Of a DNA stretch of 32,046 nt, positions 1 through 8,847 are shown one piece after another. The position numbers were made by a program, and so were the translations under genes. The stretch is from a bacterium (GTDB lineage: Bacteria > Planctomycetota > UBA1135 > GCA-002686595), in NCBI GenBank assembly GCA_024226735.1, contig JAAELL010000200.1, positions 1 to 32,046 of the forward strand. Direction: 5' to 3'. Positions within the stretch are counted from its first letter, which is position 1, and each line of letters begins with the position of its first letter. The notes under the pieces were generated by a model. The model ran no database searches. It saw nothing but the letters and a program-made list of their open reading frames with translations, and was not told where the DNA came from.

Positions 1-937
1 GGTCGCTGCCTGCGGCCATCCCCTGCTCGGTTACGGTGCCCGGGTACGTGCCGTAGGGGTAGGAGTGCTCGTAGAAGCGCTGGCACAGCGCGAGCTCGAG
101 GCTGAACGGCCGCCGATCCACGGGTGTCGCAACGTCGCCGAGCTCGACCTGGACGTCCGCGATGTCGAATGCGAACCCGATCGACTGCGGCAGCACGCAC
201 TTCAGCTCGAGGTGCGCCCCGTCGACGATCGACTGGCCCGTGACGTCGGGCAGCTGCGTTGTGTAGCTGAAGCGTTGCCAGGCCGCCGTGATCGAGAACG
301 TCTCCGTGCCTCCGGAGACAGCCGCGGAGCCGCCAGGCCCAAAGTCCTGCATCAGCGCGAGGTCGATGTCGAACGCCTGGTCCGCCATAGCCCAGAAGCT
401 GACCGTAACCGTCCGCTGCGACGTCCAACGCACCCCCTCGACGCGATGCGCCAGGTACGGCTGCGCCTGCGACGCCGCGGTCGTCTGCGCCACGCGAAGG
501 AAGTAGGTCGGGTCGCCATCGACGGCCACCTGCCCGGCTGCGAAGGCTTGGCGGCTGATCGTCGCGGCACCAGCGCCGCCAAGACTGTCCGCGCGCGCCG
601 CGAACCGGTCCGCCGTGAAGGCCTCGAGGTCCCCGATCGCGAACGAGACCTGGCGCTGCCAGACGTCGAAGCTGCCGTTGATCGCGCGGTTCTTGAGCAG
701 CTGCCGGCGCCCGATCATCCCGGCAATCGCGGCCCGCACCTGAGTGTGGTCGTTGATGTCCGGTATCAGGCCCTCGGCCTCCGCCAGCTTGACGAGTTCC
801 TCGGTGAGGGTGTTGAGGTTCGCCGCCAGGACCACGGTCCCGAGGGCACCGCTGTTCGGGTCTCCGTCGCCGAAGACCTTCTCGCCCGGGATCGTCGGGT
901 GATCGACTGCGCTCTCTTGTGTGGGTCGTCCTACCAT
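1..937 (-). CDS. Tail fibre / carbohydrate-binding-like protein, 3' end beyond the window
   Basis: The frame is open from an ATG at 937 to the left edge, at least 312 residues, so the C-terminus is missing. The start lies 4 bases after the stop of the 905-residue gene, in the same operon. Residues 30-80 look helical (a run of L, E and A), as expected of a fibre attachment or trimerisation segment. From about residue 86 the pattern INGSFDVWQR, then FTADRF, a YFLRVAQ strand, TVSFWAMADQ, SWQRFS-like and VQVELGDVATP, then RRPFSLELALCQRFYE, matches the jelly-roll domain that ends many phage tail fibre and structural proteins (CBM4/9-like fold by family knowledge). It probably binds surface glycan. 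The paralogous fibre upstream (4833-7013) has a different architecture, so this is a second receptor-binding protein rather than a duplicate. Confidence 0.8.
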   Translation of the reverse strand, partial: MVGRPTQESAVDHPTIPGEKVFGDGDPNSGALGTVVLAANLNTLTEELVKLAEAEGLIPDINDHTQVRAAIAGMIGRRQLLKNRAINGSFDVWQRQVSFAIGDLEAFTADRFAARADSLGGAGAATISRQAFAAGQVAVDGDPTYFLRVAQTTAASQAQPYLAHRVEGVRWTSQRTVTVSFWAMADQAFDIDLALMQDFGPGGSAAVSGGTETFSITAAWQRFSYTTQLPDVTGQSIVDGAHLELKCVLPQSIGFAFDIADVQVELGDVATPVDRRPFSLELALCQRFYEHSYPYGTYPGTVTEQGMAAGSD

Positions 938-941
938 TGGG

Positions 942-3659
942 TCAGCTCGCGTTCATCCATTGCTCTTGCAGCCCAAGCAGAAGCTGCACGTGGGCGAGGC
1001 TGGGGGCAGCGTTGTGCATGTGCGTGTTGTTCGACTCGACGCTCACGCTCTCCCCGCCGGTCTGGTTGCTCATCGAAGCCCAACGCGCCTCGCAATACGC
1101 CTCGAGGTCCTGGTTGCCGACGCCTGCGGCGGGGTCGAAGTTTCCGCGCAGCATGGCGTCGTGCTCGATCTCGTTCGGGTCGAGGTTGAACGACGAGAGA
1201 TGCCAGACCCCCATGTGGTACCAGCCGACATCGCTGTTCCACGCGTCGGGGTTGTTCCAGTTCTGCTGTGCCCCGAAAGTCGTGAGGATCCTGTCTCGCC
1301 CCTGCGACAGCGATTGCTGCACGGGGTGCGACTGCGTCTTGTTCGACGTGCCGATCGTCATGTACTTGTCGACCCGCCCCTCGGACGCATTGACGTCCTG
1401 CGTCGCCCAGAACGACTCCCACATGTTCGTGACGTGGGTCTGCATGAATGCGTAGCGCACAGGGTCAGCCCCTGCGTCGAAGACCGCCCGCATCAGCCCG
1501 TGACCGGTGTTGCCCATAGTCGCCTGCATCCAGGACTTGCCGACGTCCCAGGCATCCTCGCCCGCCACCGTGTTTCCGCTCGGATACCCGTCGCTCGTAT
1601 CTGGCACGGCGCCGGTTCGAGCTCCGACGTTCGTCGTGCCGTGGATCGCCTCCTCGAAGCAGTCGTTGTTGTCGTCACCCGTGAGCCCCCGCGGGTGAGA
1701 CCTGCAGACCATCCCCCGGCCGTTGACCTGCATGTCCCAGAGATCGGCGAAGGCCTCCCAGCGGGCTCGATCGAGCGCGCGCCACGCCGGGTCGGTCTCG
1801 ATGCAGTAGCGCATCAGCGCGACCGTCGCGCGACGACTGACGTTGCGGTACCACTCGCACGGAACCTGGTTCTGGTAACCGTTCGCCGTGATGAACTCGC
1901 GGTCGGCTGGCATGTCGAACGCGTGCTGCGGGCCGCGGTTGAAACCGTTCGAGCGATCGAGCCCCTGAACTCCGTAGTCGTTCGGGCCGATGAACCAAGC
2001 CGCTGTCGCGCGTATGTGCTCGCGCGCGATAACGTCACCCGTGGACCAGTAGCTGGCCATGGAAGCGACGTAGGTCCGCCCCGAGTGCGTGCCGTAGTGT
2101 TGCTCGAAGTAGGCGGCTGCGCCTTGTCCCTGCTGCTCCTTGAGCATCCCAGACGCCCACGGCACGCCGGTCCCAGGACTCGGGTTGTTCCACGGCCGAC
2201 TCGTCGGCAGGAGAGCCAGCTGCGGTGGCTGCCCACCATTGATGGCCGGGTGGTAGAACAGCGGGTTCATGTGTGTGTTCTTCGTGGTGACCTGACACGA
2301 GTCCCACGGGAACTTGTCGACCGCGCCCGGCGTGCTCCCGTCGTACGCAACGTGCGTCGGCGAGTTGTTCCGCGACCACCCATGCAAGTCGACCGGGTGT
2401 CCGGCTGGCGCGCTGCTGCCCGGGTTGATGGTGTACGCGTAGCAGTTGCCCCGCTCGAGACGCGCCTCCATGTCCATCCGGTAGACGTTGTGCGCCCAGA
2501 AGTTTTGGTGCCATCCGAGGAACGTCTGTTGAAGTGGCGCGCCGCTCGCGTTGCCGTTCGGGTCTTTGTTCGGAACCTGCCAGCCGCGTTCGCCGTTCTT
2601 GATGATCCCGCCAGTGCCGCCCGTCGCGAGCGCATTGATGCTCGGGATGTAGTAGCGGAGACGGTCGAACTCGCAGATCGCACGGTGACCACTCTGGCCG
2701 CCCCAGACGAACGCCGGTGCCGGATGAGGAACGAGGCACTTCGTCTCGCCGAAGGCCTGCTTCATGAAGTAGCTGTTCGGGCCGAACGCAACGCCCCGGT
2801 CGCGCCACTCCGCGATGTCCTTCATCTCGTCGCCGTGTAGCGATGGGTCGCCGATCACCATCCGGCGCACAAAACCCTGGGCGGGCCCGATGACGTGCTC
2901 CGAGGCCGCCATCTCAGCCACGAGGTCGGGCGTGCCCTGGTTGTCCAGGAGCGCGAGCGGCCTGTTCACGTTCGCCTTGGACTGCCAGCCTCCGAGCTCG
3001 CTAAGCCCCGTGAGCAGGATCGACTTGAAGTGCACGTTGCCGTCGATGGCGTCCTGCGTGTCGAACGGGCTCTCAGTGACGTCGCACTTGCCGTTCGTGA
3101 CAAAGAACTCGAGCTCGTACACCGGCAAGTCCGCACGCCGCGTGACGAAGGCGATGACCATCATCACCTGCTCCGACCCGCCGGACGTCCGAACGAACGG
3201 CGCCCAGTAGCGCGTCGTCTCGAGGTACGGCCCCGAGTAGATCACCTCGCCGGGTGCGAAGTTCATGAAGTCGCACTCAAACGGCTCAGGGATGTTCGCG
3301 ACATCCATCGTGAGCCGAAGCCCGCTCAAGTCGTCGTTGTGCAACGACATCGCCGGGGGTGTGCCAACCTTGTCGCTGACCTGGTAGCGATCGAAGTCGG
3401 CGCCCTTGGAGACCGGGCCCGACACGAGCACGACATCCCAGTCGCCGTTCGCGTTGACCGACATCCCGTCGACCTGGGCCTGCACCCCCTCGATCGAGAG
3501 CTCTGGCAACGTCGCGCTGGGCTCGATCGGCACAGGCGTGCGGAGGATGAACTGACCCGAGTCGAAGCCGGACGGCTGGCGCCCGACCTCGGGCTGCGCG
3601 TTGACGGTCTGCGGACCGGACCCACCGCCACCGGGGACCAGAATGATTACGCCGCTCAT
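942..3659 (-). CDS. Large protein of unknown function in the tail-fibre cassette; possible glycan-active enzyme
   Basis: A 905-residue frame starting at ATG 3659, one base past the esterase stop, and ending just before the distal fibre gene. I do not recognise it with confidence. It begins with a Gly-rich stretch (PGGGGSG, residues 9-15), then about 300 residues rich in beta-type alternation (for example VMMVIAFVTRR and PVYELEFFV), then an aromatic- and His-rich part, and a C-terminal half with helical character. A beta, beta, then alpha/alpha layout is what the exo-rhamnogalacturonan lyase-like (PcRGLX) multidomain proteins have, and its position between an esterase and a glycan-binding fibre would suit a polysaccharide-acting enzyme. 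That is inference from context and a weak impression of fold. There is no signal peptide or membrane segment, consistent with a virion or cytosolic protein. Confidence 0.7.
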   Translation of the reverse strand: MSGVIILVPGGGGSGPQTVNAQPEVGRQPSGFDSGQFILRTPVPIEPSATLPELSIEGVQAQVDGMSVNANGDWDVVLVSGPVSKGADFDRYQVSDKVGTPPAMSLHNDDLSGLRLTMDVANIPEPFECDFMNFAPGEVIYSGPYLETTRYWAPFVRTSGGSEQVMMVIAFVTRRADLPVYELEFFVTNGKCDVTESPFDTQDAIDGNVHFKSILLTGLSELGGWQSKANVNRPLALLDNQGTPDLVAEMAASEHVIGPAQGFVRRMVIGDPSLHGDEMKDIAEWRDRGVAFGPNSYFMKQAFGETKCLVPHPAPAFVWGGQSGHRAICEFDRLRYYIPSINALATGGTGGIIKNGERGWQVPNKDPNGNASGAPLQQTFLGWHQNFWAHNVYRMDMEARLERGNCYAYTINPGSSAPAGHPVDLHGWSRNNSPTHVAYDGSTPGAVDKFPWDSCQVTTKNTHMNPLFYHPAINGGQPPQLALLPTSRPWNNPSPGTGVPWASGMLKEQQGQGAAAYFEQHYGTHSGRTYVASMASYWSTGDVIAREHIRATAAWFIGPNDYGVQGLDRSNGFNRGPQHAFDMPADREFITANGYQNQVPCEWYRNVSRRATVALMRYCIETDPAWRALDRARWEAFADLWDMQVNGRGMVCRSHPRGLTGDDNNDCFEEAIHGTTNVGARTGAVPDTSDGYPSGNTVAGEDAWDVGKSWMQATMGNTGHGLMRAVFDAGADPVRYAFMQTHVTNMWESFWATQDVNASEGRVDKYMTIGTSNKTQSHPVQQSLSQGRDRILTTFGAQQNWNNPDAWNSDVGWYHMGVWHLSSFNLDPNEIEHDAMLRGNFDPAAGVGNQDLEAYCEARWASMSNQTGGESVSVESNNTHMHNAAPSLAHVQLLLGLQEQWMNAS

Positions 3660-3660
3660 G

Positions 3661-4830
3661 TCAGATTCCCCACCGGTCCTTTGCCCACGTCCATTGGTCG
3701 TCCGTCAGCCCCGTCCCCGCGGTCGAGAGGTTCGTCGCCGAACCCACGCTCGTCGTGTCCTCGAACCTCCGCGCCGTGTTCGCGAGCGTCGGGTGCCGCT
3801 CGGTGAAGACGCAGCTGCTGGCGCCCAGCGCATCGACGAGGTGCGAAAAGATGTTCCAGCCGTTCTTGGCGTGGTGAGGATCGCTCGTCGCGTACGGCGC
3901 CGAGTTGTCGTTCCCGTCGTCATGCCAGTTGAACGGATAGTCGAAGTACGAGGGCAGCCCCAGGCCCGTCTGCTCGAGGATCCCGAGCGGCGAAAGCCCT
4001 TGCTTCACGCGATCGTCGAGCGCCGCCCATTGCGCCGGCGTGAAGTCGCGCCCGATCAGCCGCGGCGTCCAGGCCGCAACACTCGGGTCGGGGTAGTTCC
4101 GCAGGTCGTCCCAGACAATGCGGAAGATCCCACCCAGAGGGCGGTGAACCGTGCGGTCGATCGAGGGATGAACTCCGGCCTCATTCGGGCGGTCATAGCG
4201 CCTGCCCGGACGACCCCAGAGCGTCGCCGCCATCTTCTGCCCCCCGGCGCTCTGGCCCATCAGGATCCCCGCATCGGGGTCGATCCCGTAGAGGTCCGCG
4301 TTCGCAACGATGTGCTGCCACGCCGCTTGCGCGTCGCGCATCCCCGAGTTCAGGAACGCCGGCGTGTGCGCGCCCAGGTCCGGGTGCCGCTTCAGTGCCA
4401 GGCTGCGCTTCGGCACGACCTCCCACTTCGTCCCCCACCCCGCGGCAACGCCCGGCTCGATGTTCGTGTGCCCCTTGATGCAGCGGTAGACGACCATCGC
4501 GTGCTCGACGAGGTCGTCGAAGGCGTAGGCCGTCACGCCTGTCCAATCCGGAGGCTCGGTGAAACCGTCGTAGCGGTTCTGGGCCACCATGACCGAGAAG
4601 ACGACCACCTCCTCGCCGGCGGTGAACTCGCGTGGCTCGATCTGGTCGAGGAAGAACCGCTCGCCACGGATCGGGTCGTACAGAGCGTCGATCGCGCCGC
4701 TCTCGAAGCCCGAGCCGTGGAAGTAGATCAGGAAGGGGCGGTTCGTCCCACCAGCGGGGATCCAGTGCACGCCGTGGCGGCGGCTCTCGCAGCCCCAGAC
4801 GTCGTAGTGGAAGTTCGTCCAGTCGGCCAT
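3661..4830 (-). CDS. Alpha/beta-hydrolase (esterase/deacetylase-like), probably virion-associated
   Basis: A 389-residue protein with an alpha/beta-hydrolase pattern: a strand FLIYF leading to the oxyanion-hole motif HGSGF (residues 38-42), and a nucleophile elbow GQSAG (192-196) with Ser194 as likely catalytic serine after the strand AGILM. Candidate catalytic histidines lie in DPHHAKNGWNIFSH near residue 315-330. The gene sits between a tail fibre and the 905-residue protein with spacings of 1 or 2 bases. Phages often carry esterases in the tail tip that remove acetyl groups from capsule or O-antigen during adsorption; that role here is inferred from context. No signal peptide is present, so export as a free enzyme is unlikely. 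The hydrolase assignment is firm, the substrate unknown. Confidence 0.82.
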   Translation of the reverse strand: MADWTNFHYDVWGCESRRHGVHWIPAGGTNRPFLIYFHGSGFESGAIDALYDPIRGERFFLDQIEPREFTAGEEVVVFSVMVAQNRYDGFTEPPDWTGVTAYAFDDLVEHAMVVYRCIKGHTNIEPGVAAGWGTKWEVVPKRSLALKRHPDLGAHTPAFLNSGMRDAQAAWQHIVANADLYGIDPDAGILMGQSAGGQKMAATLWGRPGRRYDRPNEAGVHPSIDRTVHRPLGGIFRIVWDDLRNYPDPSVAAWTPRLIGRDFTPAQWAALDDRVKQGLSPLGILEQTGLGLPSYFDYPFNWHDDGNDNSAPYATSDPHHAKNGWNIFSHLVDALGASSCVFTERHPTLANTARRFEDTTSVGSATNLSTAGTGLTDDQWTWAKDRWGI

Positions 4831-4832
4831 GC

Positions 4833-7013
4833 TCAGATCCCCAGGGGCTCGTACCCCGCTGCGATGCCGACCCAGTAGCCCTCGACGGAGTGGACGAGGA
4901 GCTCGTCACGGTCGCCGATCTCGTACCAGCGCTCGCGCCAGTTGGCCCCCACGCCCGGCTCGAACTTCACACCGTTGGTGGGCGATCCACCGCCCGTGCC
5001 GACGTAGCTCCCGATCGCGGCGTAGCGTTGCGTCCCGCCCGAGCCGTCGTTCGTGTTGCGGCGCACGTCGCCGATGTCGATCGTCTCGGTCTGGCTGTAG
5101 TTGATCGGATCGTCGGTGTCGTCCTGGCGCGCGCCCGCGACGTCGATGTGGAGCTCGAGGCCCTCGCCCGTGCTGAAGTCCGCCAACGGGACGGCGTGCT
5201 CTCCGTGGATCGGGAACACGATCTGGTGCTGACGCCACCGCTGCGGCCAGTGCGCGCCGCGGCCGGGCTCGTAGTTGCCCGTCGAGGCCCCGTCGTCGAT
5301 GAGCGCGACGAACCACTCGCCGAGGTTCTTCGTGAGGTCGCCCGCCGTGTAGGAGCGCGAGTCGGTCCACTGCCGCGAGCTCGCGAGCGGGAAGGGGTAC
5401 GGCGTCGCCAGGCCGGCGGCGTCGATCAGGCTGCCAACGCGCAGTGCACCGCGCGTGCGCAGCGTGTTGGGCGCGTACTGACCGAGCGACTGGATCTCGA
5501 GCTCGAGCTCCCACGGCGTACCAGCGGGGAAGCGCCCGAGGGCAGAATGGCCGAGCGTCGAGAGGTCGAGCTTCCACCCATCAGCGCCCGGAGCCAGGAG
5601 GTCCGAACCCAGGAAGGCCCTCACCGCCAAGCATGGGTCGGCGCTCGTCGGCGTGATCGTGCCGAACATCCGCACCTTGACGTGCCCGCCCTCCTTCAGC
5701 GCCCCCGGAGGCAAGTAACCCGTCGCCACCCGGTCGAACAGGAGCGGCTGTGCGCTGGGCGCCGTCGGAACCGTGAAGTCCCAACCCTGCGAGGAACGGA
5801 TGCCGAACCCGGGCGAGGTTTCATCCCCCTGCCAATCGGATGCGAGGAACAGGCGCTGGAACGGGCCGCCAGGGATCGCGATCGCGGGCACCGACTGCTC
5901 GTGGTAGAGGTCGCGCACCTCCTCGGCGGTCTGATCGCCCGTCGCTCCGGACTCGATGCCGTCGAGCTTGCCCTTGTCGGCCGCGCTCATCACGCCCGAC
6001 GTCAGCCCCGTCGCCGGCGCGAGCGCGTTGTCGAAGCCCCTGATGATCGACGTCAGGTGCCGAGGGTCGTCCGTCAACGGCGCGATCGGCGTCGAGGTCG
6101 CGTTGACCGGGTCGTAGGTGATCCCCAGTCGGTCGGCGTCGATCTCGAGAGTCCCCTGGTAGAGGAGCTGAGCGACATCGAGACCGCCTCCAGGGAGGTT
6201 CCGCCAATCGGTGCCGTCAAAGACGAGCGTGTCCCCCGCCTGCGCATTCACGATCTCCGCGATGATCGCCTGGCGGTCGCGGATGTAGAGCAGCCCTTGG
6301 CCGGAGTCGTAGCGGAAGAGCTCCACCCCGCCGCTCATGATCCGGTGCGCGGCGATGTCGAAGTCGGCCTGGAGCTGGCCACCCGTGTAGAGCAGGTAGT
6401 TCGCCAGCTCCTGGCTGATCTTCAGCGAGCTCCATGCATCCGTGTTCGCAGGCGACGCGTTGTCCTGGAAGCGCGCAAAGAGCTGGATCTCGTCCGCAGA
6501 CTCCACGAGCGCGAACGCACGTGGGCTGGAGTTGCGAAACGTCCGGAACTGGAGGTCGAGCCCGACCTTCTGGTCAAAGAACTCGGCCGTGTTCGCCCCA
6601 CCGGCCCCCTGGTTCGAGGCCGTGTTCGCCTCCCCCGTCTGCTGGATCGCAGGGAGGAACCCGTTCGGGATGAGGCCGTCGGTGCCAAGCCGCGGAATCC
6701 GACCCGCATCGTCGGGCGGGTTCGCGGCGGGCGTCTGGATCGCCTCGAGCAGCGCGTAGAGGTCGGTGCGGCTCAGGCCAGCGATCTGCCCGGTGGAGAG
6801 GCGCCCGAGAAGGGTGTTCGGCGAGAGCGGGATCAGGACCGGAGCGCCCGACGCGCCCTGCGTCGCGAAGAGCGCATACGGGAGCGTGAAGTCGCCGTGG
6901 ACAAGATGGTTCGGCGCGCGGTCCTCGCCGTCGACCGAGAAGCTGCGCAGGATCGCGAGGCCAGGCTGCTGGCCCTGCGTGTCCGCGAACATCGGGTATC
7001 GGAGTCTCACCAT
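4833..7013 (-). CDS. Tail fibre protein with carbohydrate-binding-like C-terminal repeats
   Basis: 726 residues, starting at ATG 7013 one base after the gp48-like gene, the usual place for the Mu-type fibre. Residues about 336-366 hold the fibre hallmark GLTSGVMSAADKGKLDG followed by IESGATGDQTAEEV, seen in many phage tail fibres. The N-terminal 120 residues would attach to the baseplate. The C-terminal third has two related segments, one near residues 549-593 (Trp, SYTAGDL, EWFVAL, then EPGRGAHWPQRW) and one near 665-696 (EPGVGANWRERW), resembling CBM5/12-type chitin-binding modules in their Trp and AGD pattern. This suggests a polysaccharide receptor. The following genes (esterase, unknown 905-residue protein, second fibre) form one receptor-engagement cassette. 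Confidence 0.85.
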   Translation of the reverse strand: MVRLRYPMFADTQGQQPGLAILRSFSVDGEDRAPNHLVHGDFTLPYALFATQGASGAPVLIPLSPNTLLGRLSTGQIAGLSRTDLYALLEAIQTPAANPPDDAGRIPRLGTDGLIPNGFLPAIQQTGEANTASNQGAGGANTAEFFDQKVGLDLQFRTFRNSSPRAFALVESADEIQLFARFQDNASPANTDAWSSLKISQELANYLLYTGGQLQADFDIAAHRIMSGGVELFRYDSGQGLLYIRDRQAIIAEIVNAQAGDTLVFDGTDWRNLPGGGLDVAQLLYQGTLEIDADRLGITYDPVNATSTPIAPLTDDPRHLTSIIRGFDNALAPATGLTSGVMSAADKGKLDGIESGATGDQTAEEVRDLYHEQSVPAIAIPGGPFQRLFLASDWQGDETSPGFGIRSSQGWDFTVPTAPSAQPLLFDRVATGYLPPGALKEGGHVKVRMFGTITPTSADPCLAVRAFLGSDLLAPGADGWKLDLSTLGHSALGRFPAGTPWELELEIQSLGQYAPNTLRTRGALRVGSLIDAAGLATPYPFPLASSRQWTDSRSYTAGDLTKNLGEWFVALIDDGASTGNYEPGRGAHWPQRWRQHQIVFPIHGEHAVPLADFSTGEGLELHIDVAGARQDDTDDPINYSQTETIDIGDVRRNTNDGSGGTQRYAAIGSYVGTGGGSPTNGVKFEPGVGANWRERWYEIGDRDELLVHSVEGYWVGIAAGYEPLGI

Positions 7014-7014
7014 G

Positions 7015-7812
7015 TCACTTCTCCTGCTCCTCGATGAGCCGCACGGTTACGAGCTGGCCGTTCTCGTCCTCGATCTGGATCCCCTCGGAGGTCGGCTGCA
7101 CGAGGAGCTGCTGCCCGCCCGGGCCGGTGATTGGCAGCAAGCCGTCGGCGTTCAGCGGCAGGCGCACGGTGGATCCGTCCTGCCAGATGAGCTCGGCGAA
7201 CAGTTGGGGCGCCTGCTCTTGCGGACCGTCGTAGACGATGCGCAGGTGCGCGTGCGCGGGATTCAGGCGCCGGAAGACGCACTCGAGAAGCTGGTTGCTC
7301 CACGACCCCAAGCGCTCACCGCAACGACTGGAGCCGCAGCGGAAGAAGCGGACGGTCACGTGGGGCGCGTGGACGATCCAGACGTAGCGCCACTCGTCGC
7401 CGAACAGGCGGTCTCCGCATCGGCTCGAACCGCACCGGAACTGCCGCGGCTCCTCGATCGACACCTCGAAGCCAAGCGCTGCCGCGAGTCCTATGAAGAA
7501 CGCGCGCGAGAGCCCGCCGGACTCTGTGAGGCGTGTCACGATCGCGGCGCGCCGCTCCTGGAGCGTTTCCGGCTGCCCGGTGCACGGGTCCGGAAGCCCC
7601 AGTGCGCGCTCCCAGTCGGTGAGCAGCTCGCGCGTCGTGCGCGGGTCCGCCTCGAGCAACAGGGACTGTGCGCGCCCGTCCACGCGCGCGAGCTCGAATG
7701 CGAGACCCAGGAGGAACCGCGTCAGGACGGCATGCCGGTCTGTCGTCCACGCATGCCCCTGGGGCAGAAGCCCTTGCAGGTGCTGGAGGTAGTCGGGCGC
7801 CCTCAGGACCAC
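7015..7812 (-). CDS. Baseplate wedge protein, Mu gp48 / YmfQ (DUF2313) type
   Basis: 265 residues from a GTG at 7812 that overlaps the end of the baseplate J gene by 10 bases; the open frame runs further upstream, but that part is only a shadow of the J gene, and VLRAPDYLQHLQGLLPQGHAW is the expected N-terminus of this family. The pattern PQGHAW, the DPRTTRELLTDWERALGLPD core and LQERRAAIVTRL are typical of DUF2313 tail proteins, which bridge baseplate and fibres. Two near-identical Cys motifs, FRCGSSRCGDRL and FRCGSSRCGERL, lie about 30 residues apart; the family usually has similar G-rich motifs here, but four paired cysteines could form a metal site or disulfides. The C-terminal 60 residues (acidic, ending EEQEK) go beyond the usual family core. 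Confidence 0.9.
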   Translation of the reverse strand: MVLRAPDYLQHLQGLLPQGHAWTTDRHAVLTRFLLGLAFELARVDGRAQSLLLEADPRTTRELLTDWERALGLPDPCTGQPETLQERRAAIVTRLTESGGLSRAFFIGLAAALGFEVSIEEPRQFRCGSSRCGDRLFGDEWRYVWIVHAPHVTVRFFRCGSSRCGERLGSWSNQLLECVFRRLNPAHAHLRIVYDGPQEQAPQLFAELIWQDGSTVRLPLNADGLLPITGPGGQQLLVQPTSEGIQIEDENGQLVTVRLIEEQEK

Positions 7813-8843
7813 GTGATCACCCCCATCACCGGCAGCGCGTCGTCCGGAGCCTGCACGTCCGCCGCCGGCGCCGTCACGATGTAGTCCGCGACTCCCGGCA
7901 CGGTGCCGATCGCCGTGCGGATCTCGGACAGCAAGATCGTGCCGCCGGGCTCGGACCTTCGGGTGAGCAGGTCCTCGAGGGCTGCCGCGACCGCAGCCTG
8001 GATCTCCGCCGTCGACGGCGTGACGGAGAGCGTGAAGTCGACGACCTCGGCGGTAGGCGAGAACACCACGACACGCGCCGCGACCGGGCGCCGCTCGTCG
8101 ATGTACGCGGCGACCGCGCCGCGCTCGGTCTGATCCGGGAAGATCGGGTCCTCGTCGTCGCGCACGAACGCCACGCCCACGGTCCCGATGCCGTCCCACT
8201 CGCGGAAGGCCCACGCGCGCGTAACGCCGGCCACCTCGAGCGCCCAAGCCCCGTAGTCGTGAGGAGCGCCGCCGCGCGGGGGATTCCCGAGCCTGCTCAG
8301 GACGCGAGACCGGAGCTCCTCATCTGCCTCCCGGTCCGCTCCTCCCGAGATCTCCTGCGCGACGGCGCCAGACTGAACACCTGCGACCGGCGAGAAGAGC
8401 GATAGAGGCGTCCCTGCAGCGGTGTTGCCCGCCGCGCCTGCCTCGACCGCGGCAACCGATGCCGTTGCGGCGCCCGCGTCGATCTCCGCGGCGCCCGTCG
8501 TCTCAAACAGGACGTCGTCGGATCGGCGCAGACGCGTCCCGATCGGGATCTCGGTCCCGTCCGTCCCCGCGAAGTCCACGTCCCCCACGGCAAACGTCGC
8601 CGCCTTGCGCGGAAGGCGCAGGATGGCAGCCCACCGGTCGAGGAACTCCACCTCGGCGGTGTCCGGCAATAGCTGGCGCGACGCCCAGTCGAGGTAGCCG
8701 TACAGGTGGTGCACGGCCCCCGACAACGCCTCGGCGAGAGCGCGCTCCACTGACCGCGGCAAGACCGGCACGCCGAGGTTCGCTGCAACGTCGGAGACGG
8801 CGCGCGCGCGGACCTCGGCCAGGGTGGAACGCTCGAAGGGCAT
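7803..8843 (-). CDS. Baseplate J-like protein (Mu gp47 type)
   Basis: 346 residues. N-terminus MPFERSTLAEVRARAVSDVAANL, a GTEIPIGTRLRRSDDVLFETT beta region near residues 95-115, the AGAAGNTAAGTPLSL repeat-like turn near 136-150, and EISGGADREADEELRSRVLSRLGNPPRGG near 165-195 are hallmarks of the baseplate J family (phage Mu gp47, P2 gpJ). It forms the baseplate wedge around the spike and triggers sheath contraction. The middle part, DYGAWALEVAGVTRAWAF, is likewise typical. Its start codon is ATG 8843 and the stop overlaps the start of the next wedge gene, so the two are likely made in fixed ratio. Confidence 0.95.
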   Translation of the reverse strand: MPFERSTLAEVRARAVSDVAANLGVPVLPRSVERALAEALSGAVHHLYGYLDWASRQLLPDTAEVEFLDRWAAILRLPRKAATFAVGDVDFAGTDGTEIPIGTRLRRSDDVLFETTGAAEIDAGAATASVAAVEAGAAGNTAAGTPLSLFSPVAGVQSGAVAQEISGGADREADEELRSRVLSRLGNPPRGGAPHDYGAWALEVAGVTRAWAFREWDGIGTVGVAFVRDDEDPIFPDQTERGAVAAYIDERRPVAARVVVFSPTAEVVDFTLSVTPSTAEIQAAVAAALEDLLTRRSEPGGTILLSEIRTAIGTVPGVADYIVTAPAADVQAPDDALPVMGVITWS

Positions 8844-8847
8844 CAGC

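Noticed and set aside
65..2840. Plus-strand open frames of 374 and 639 codons at the left end
   Set aside because: They are antisense to the partial fibre and the 905-residue protein; the minus-strand fibre reading gives a family-typical domain.
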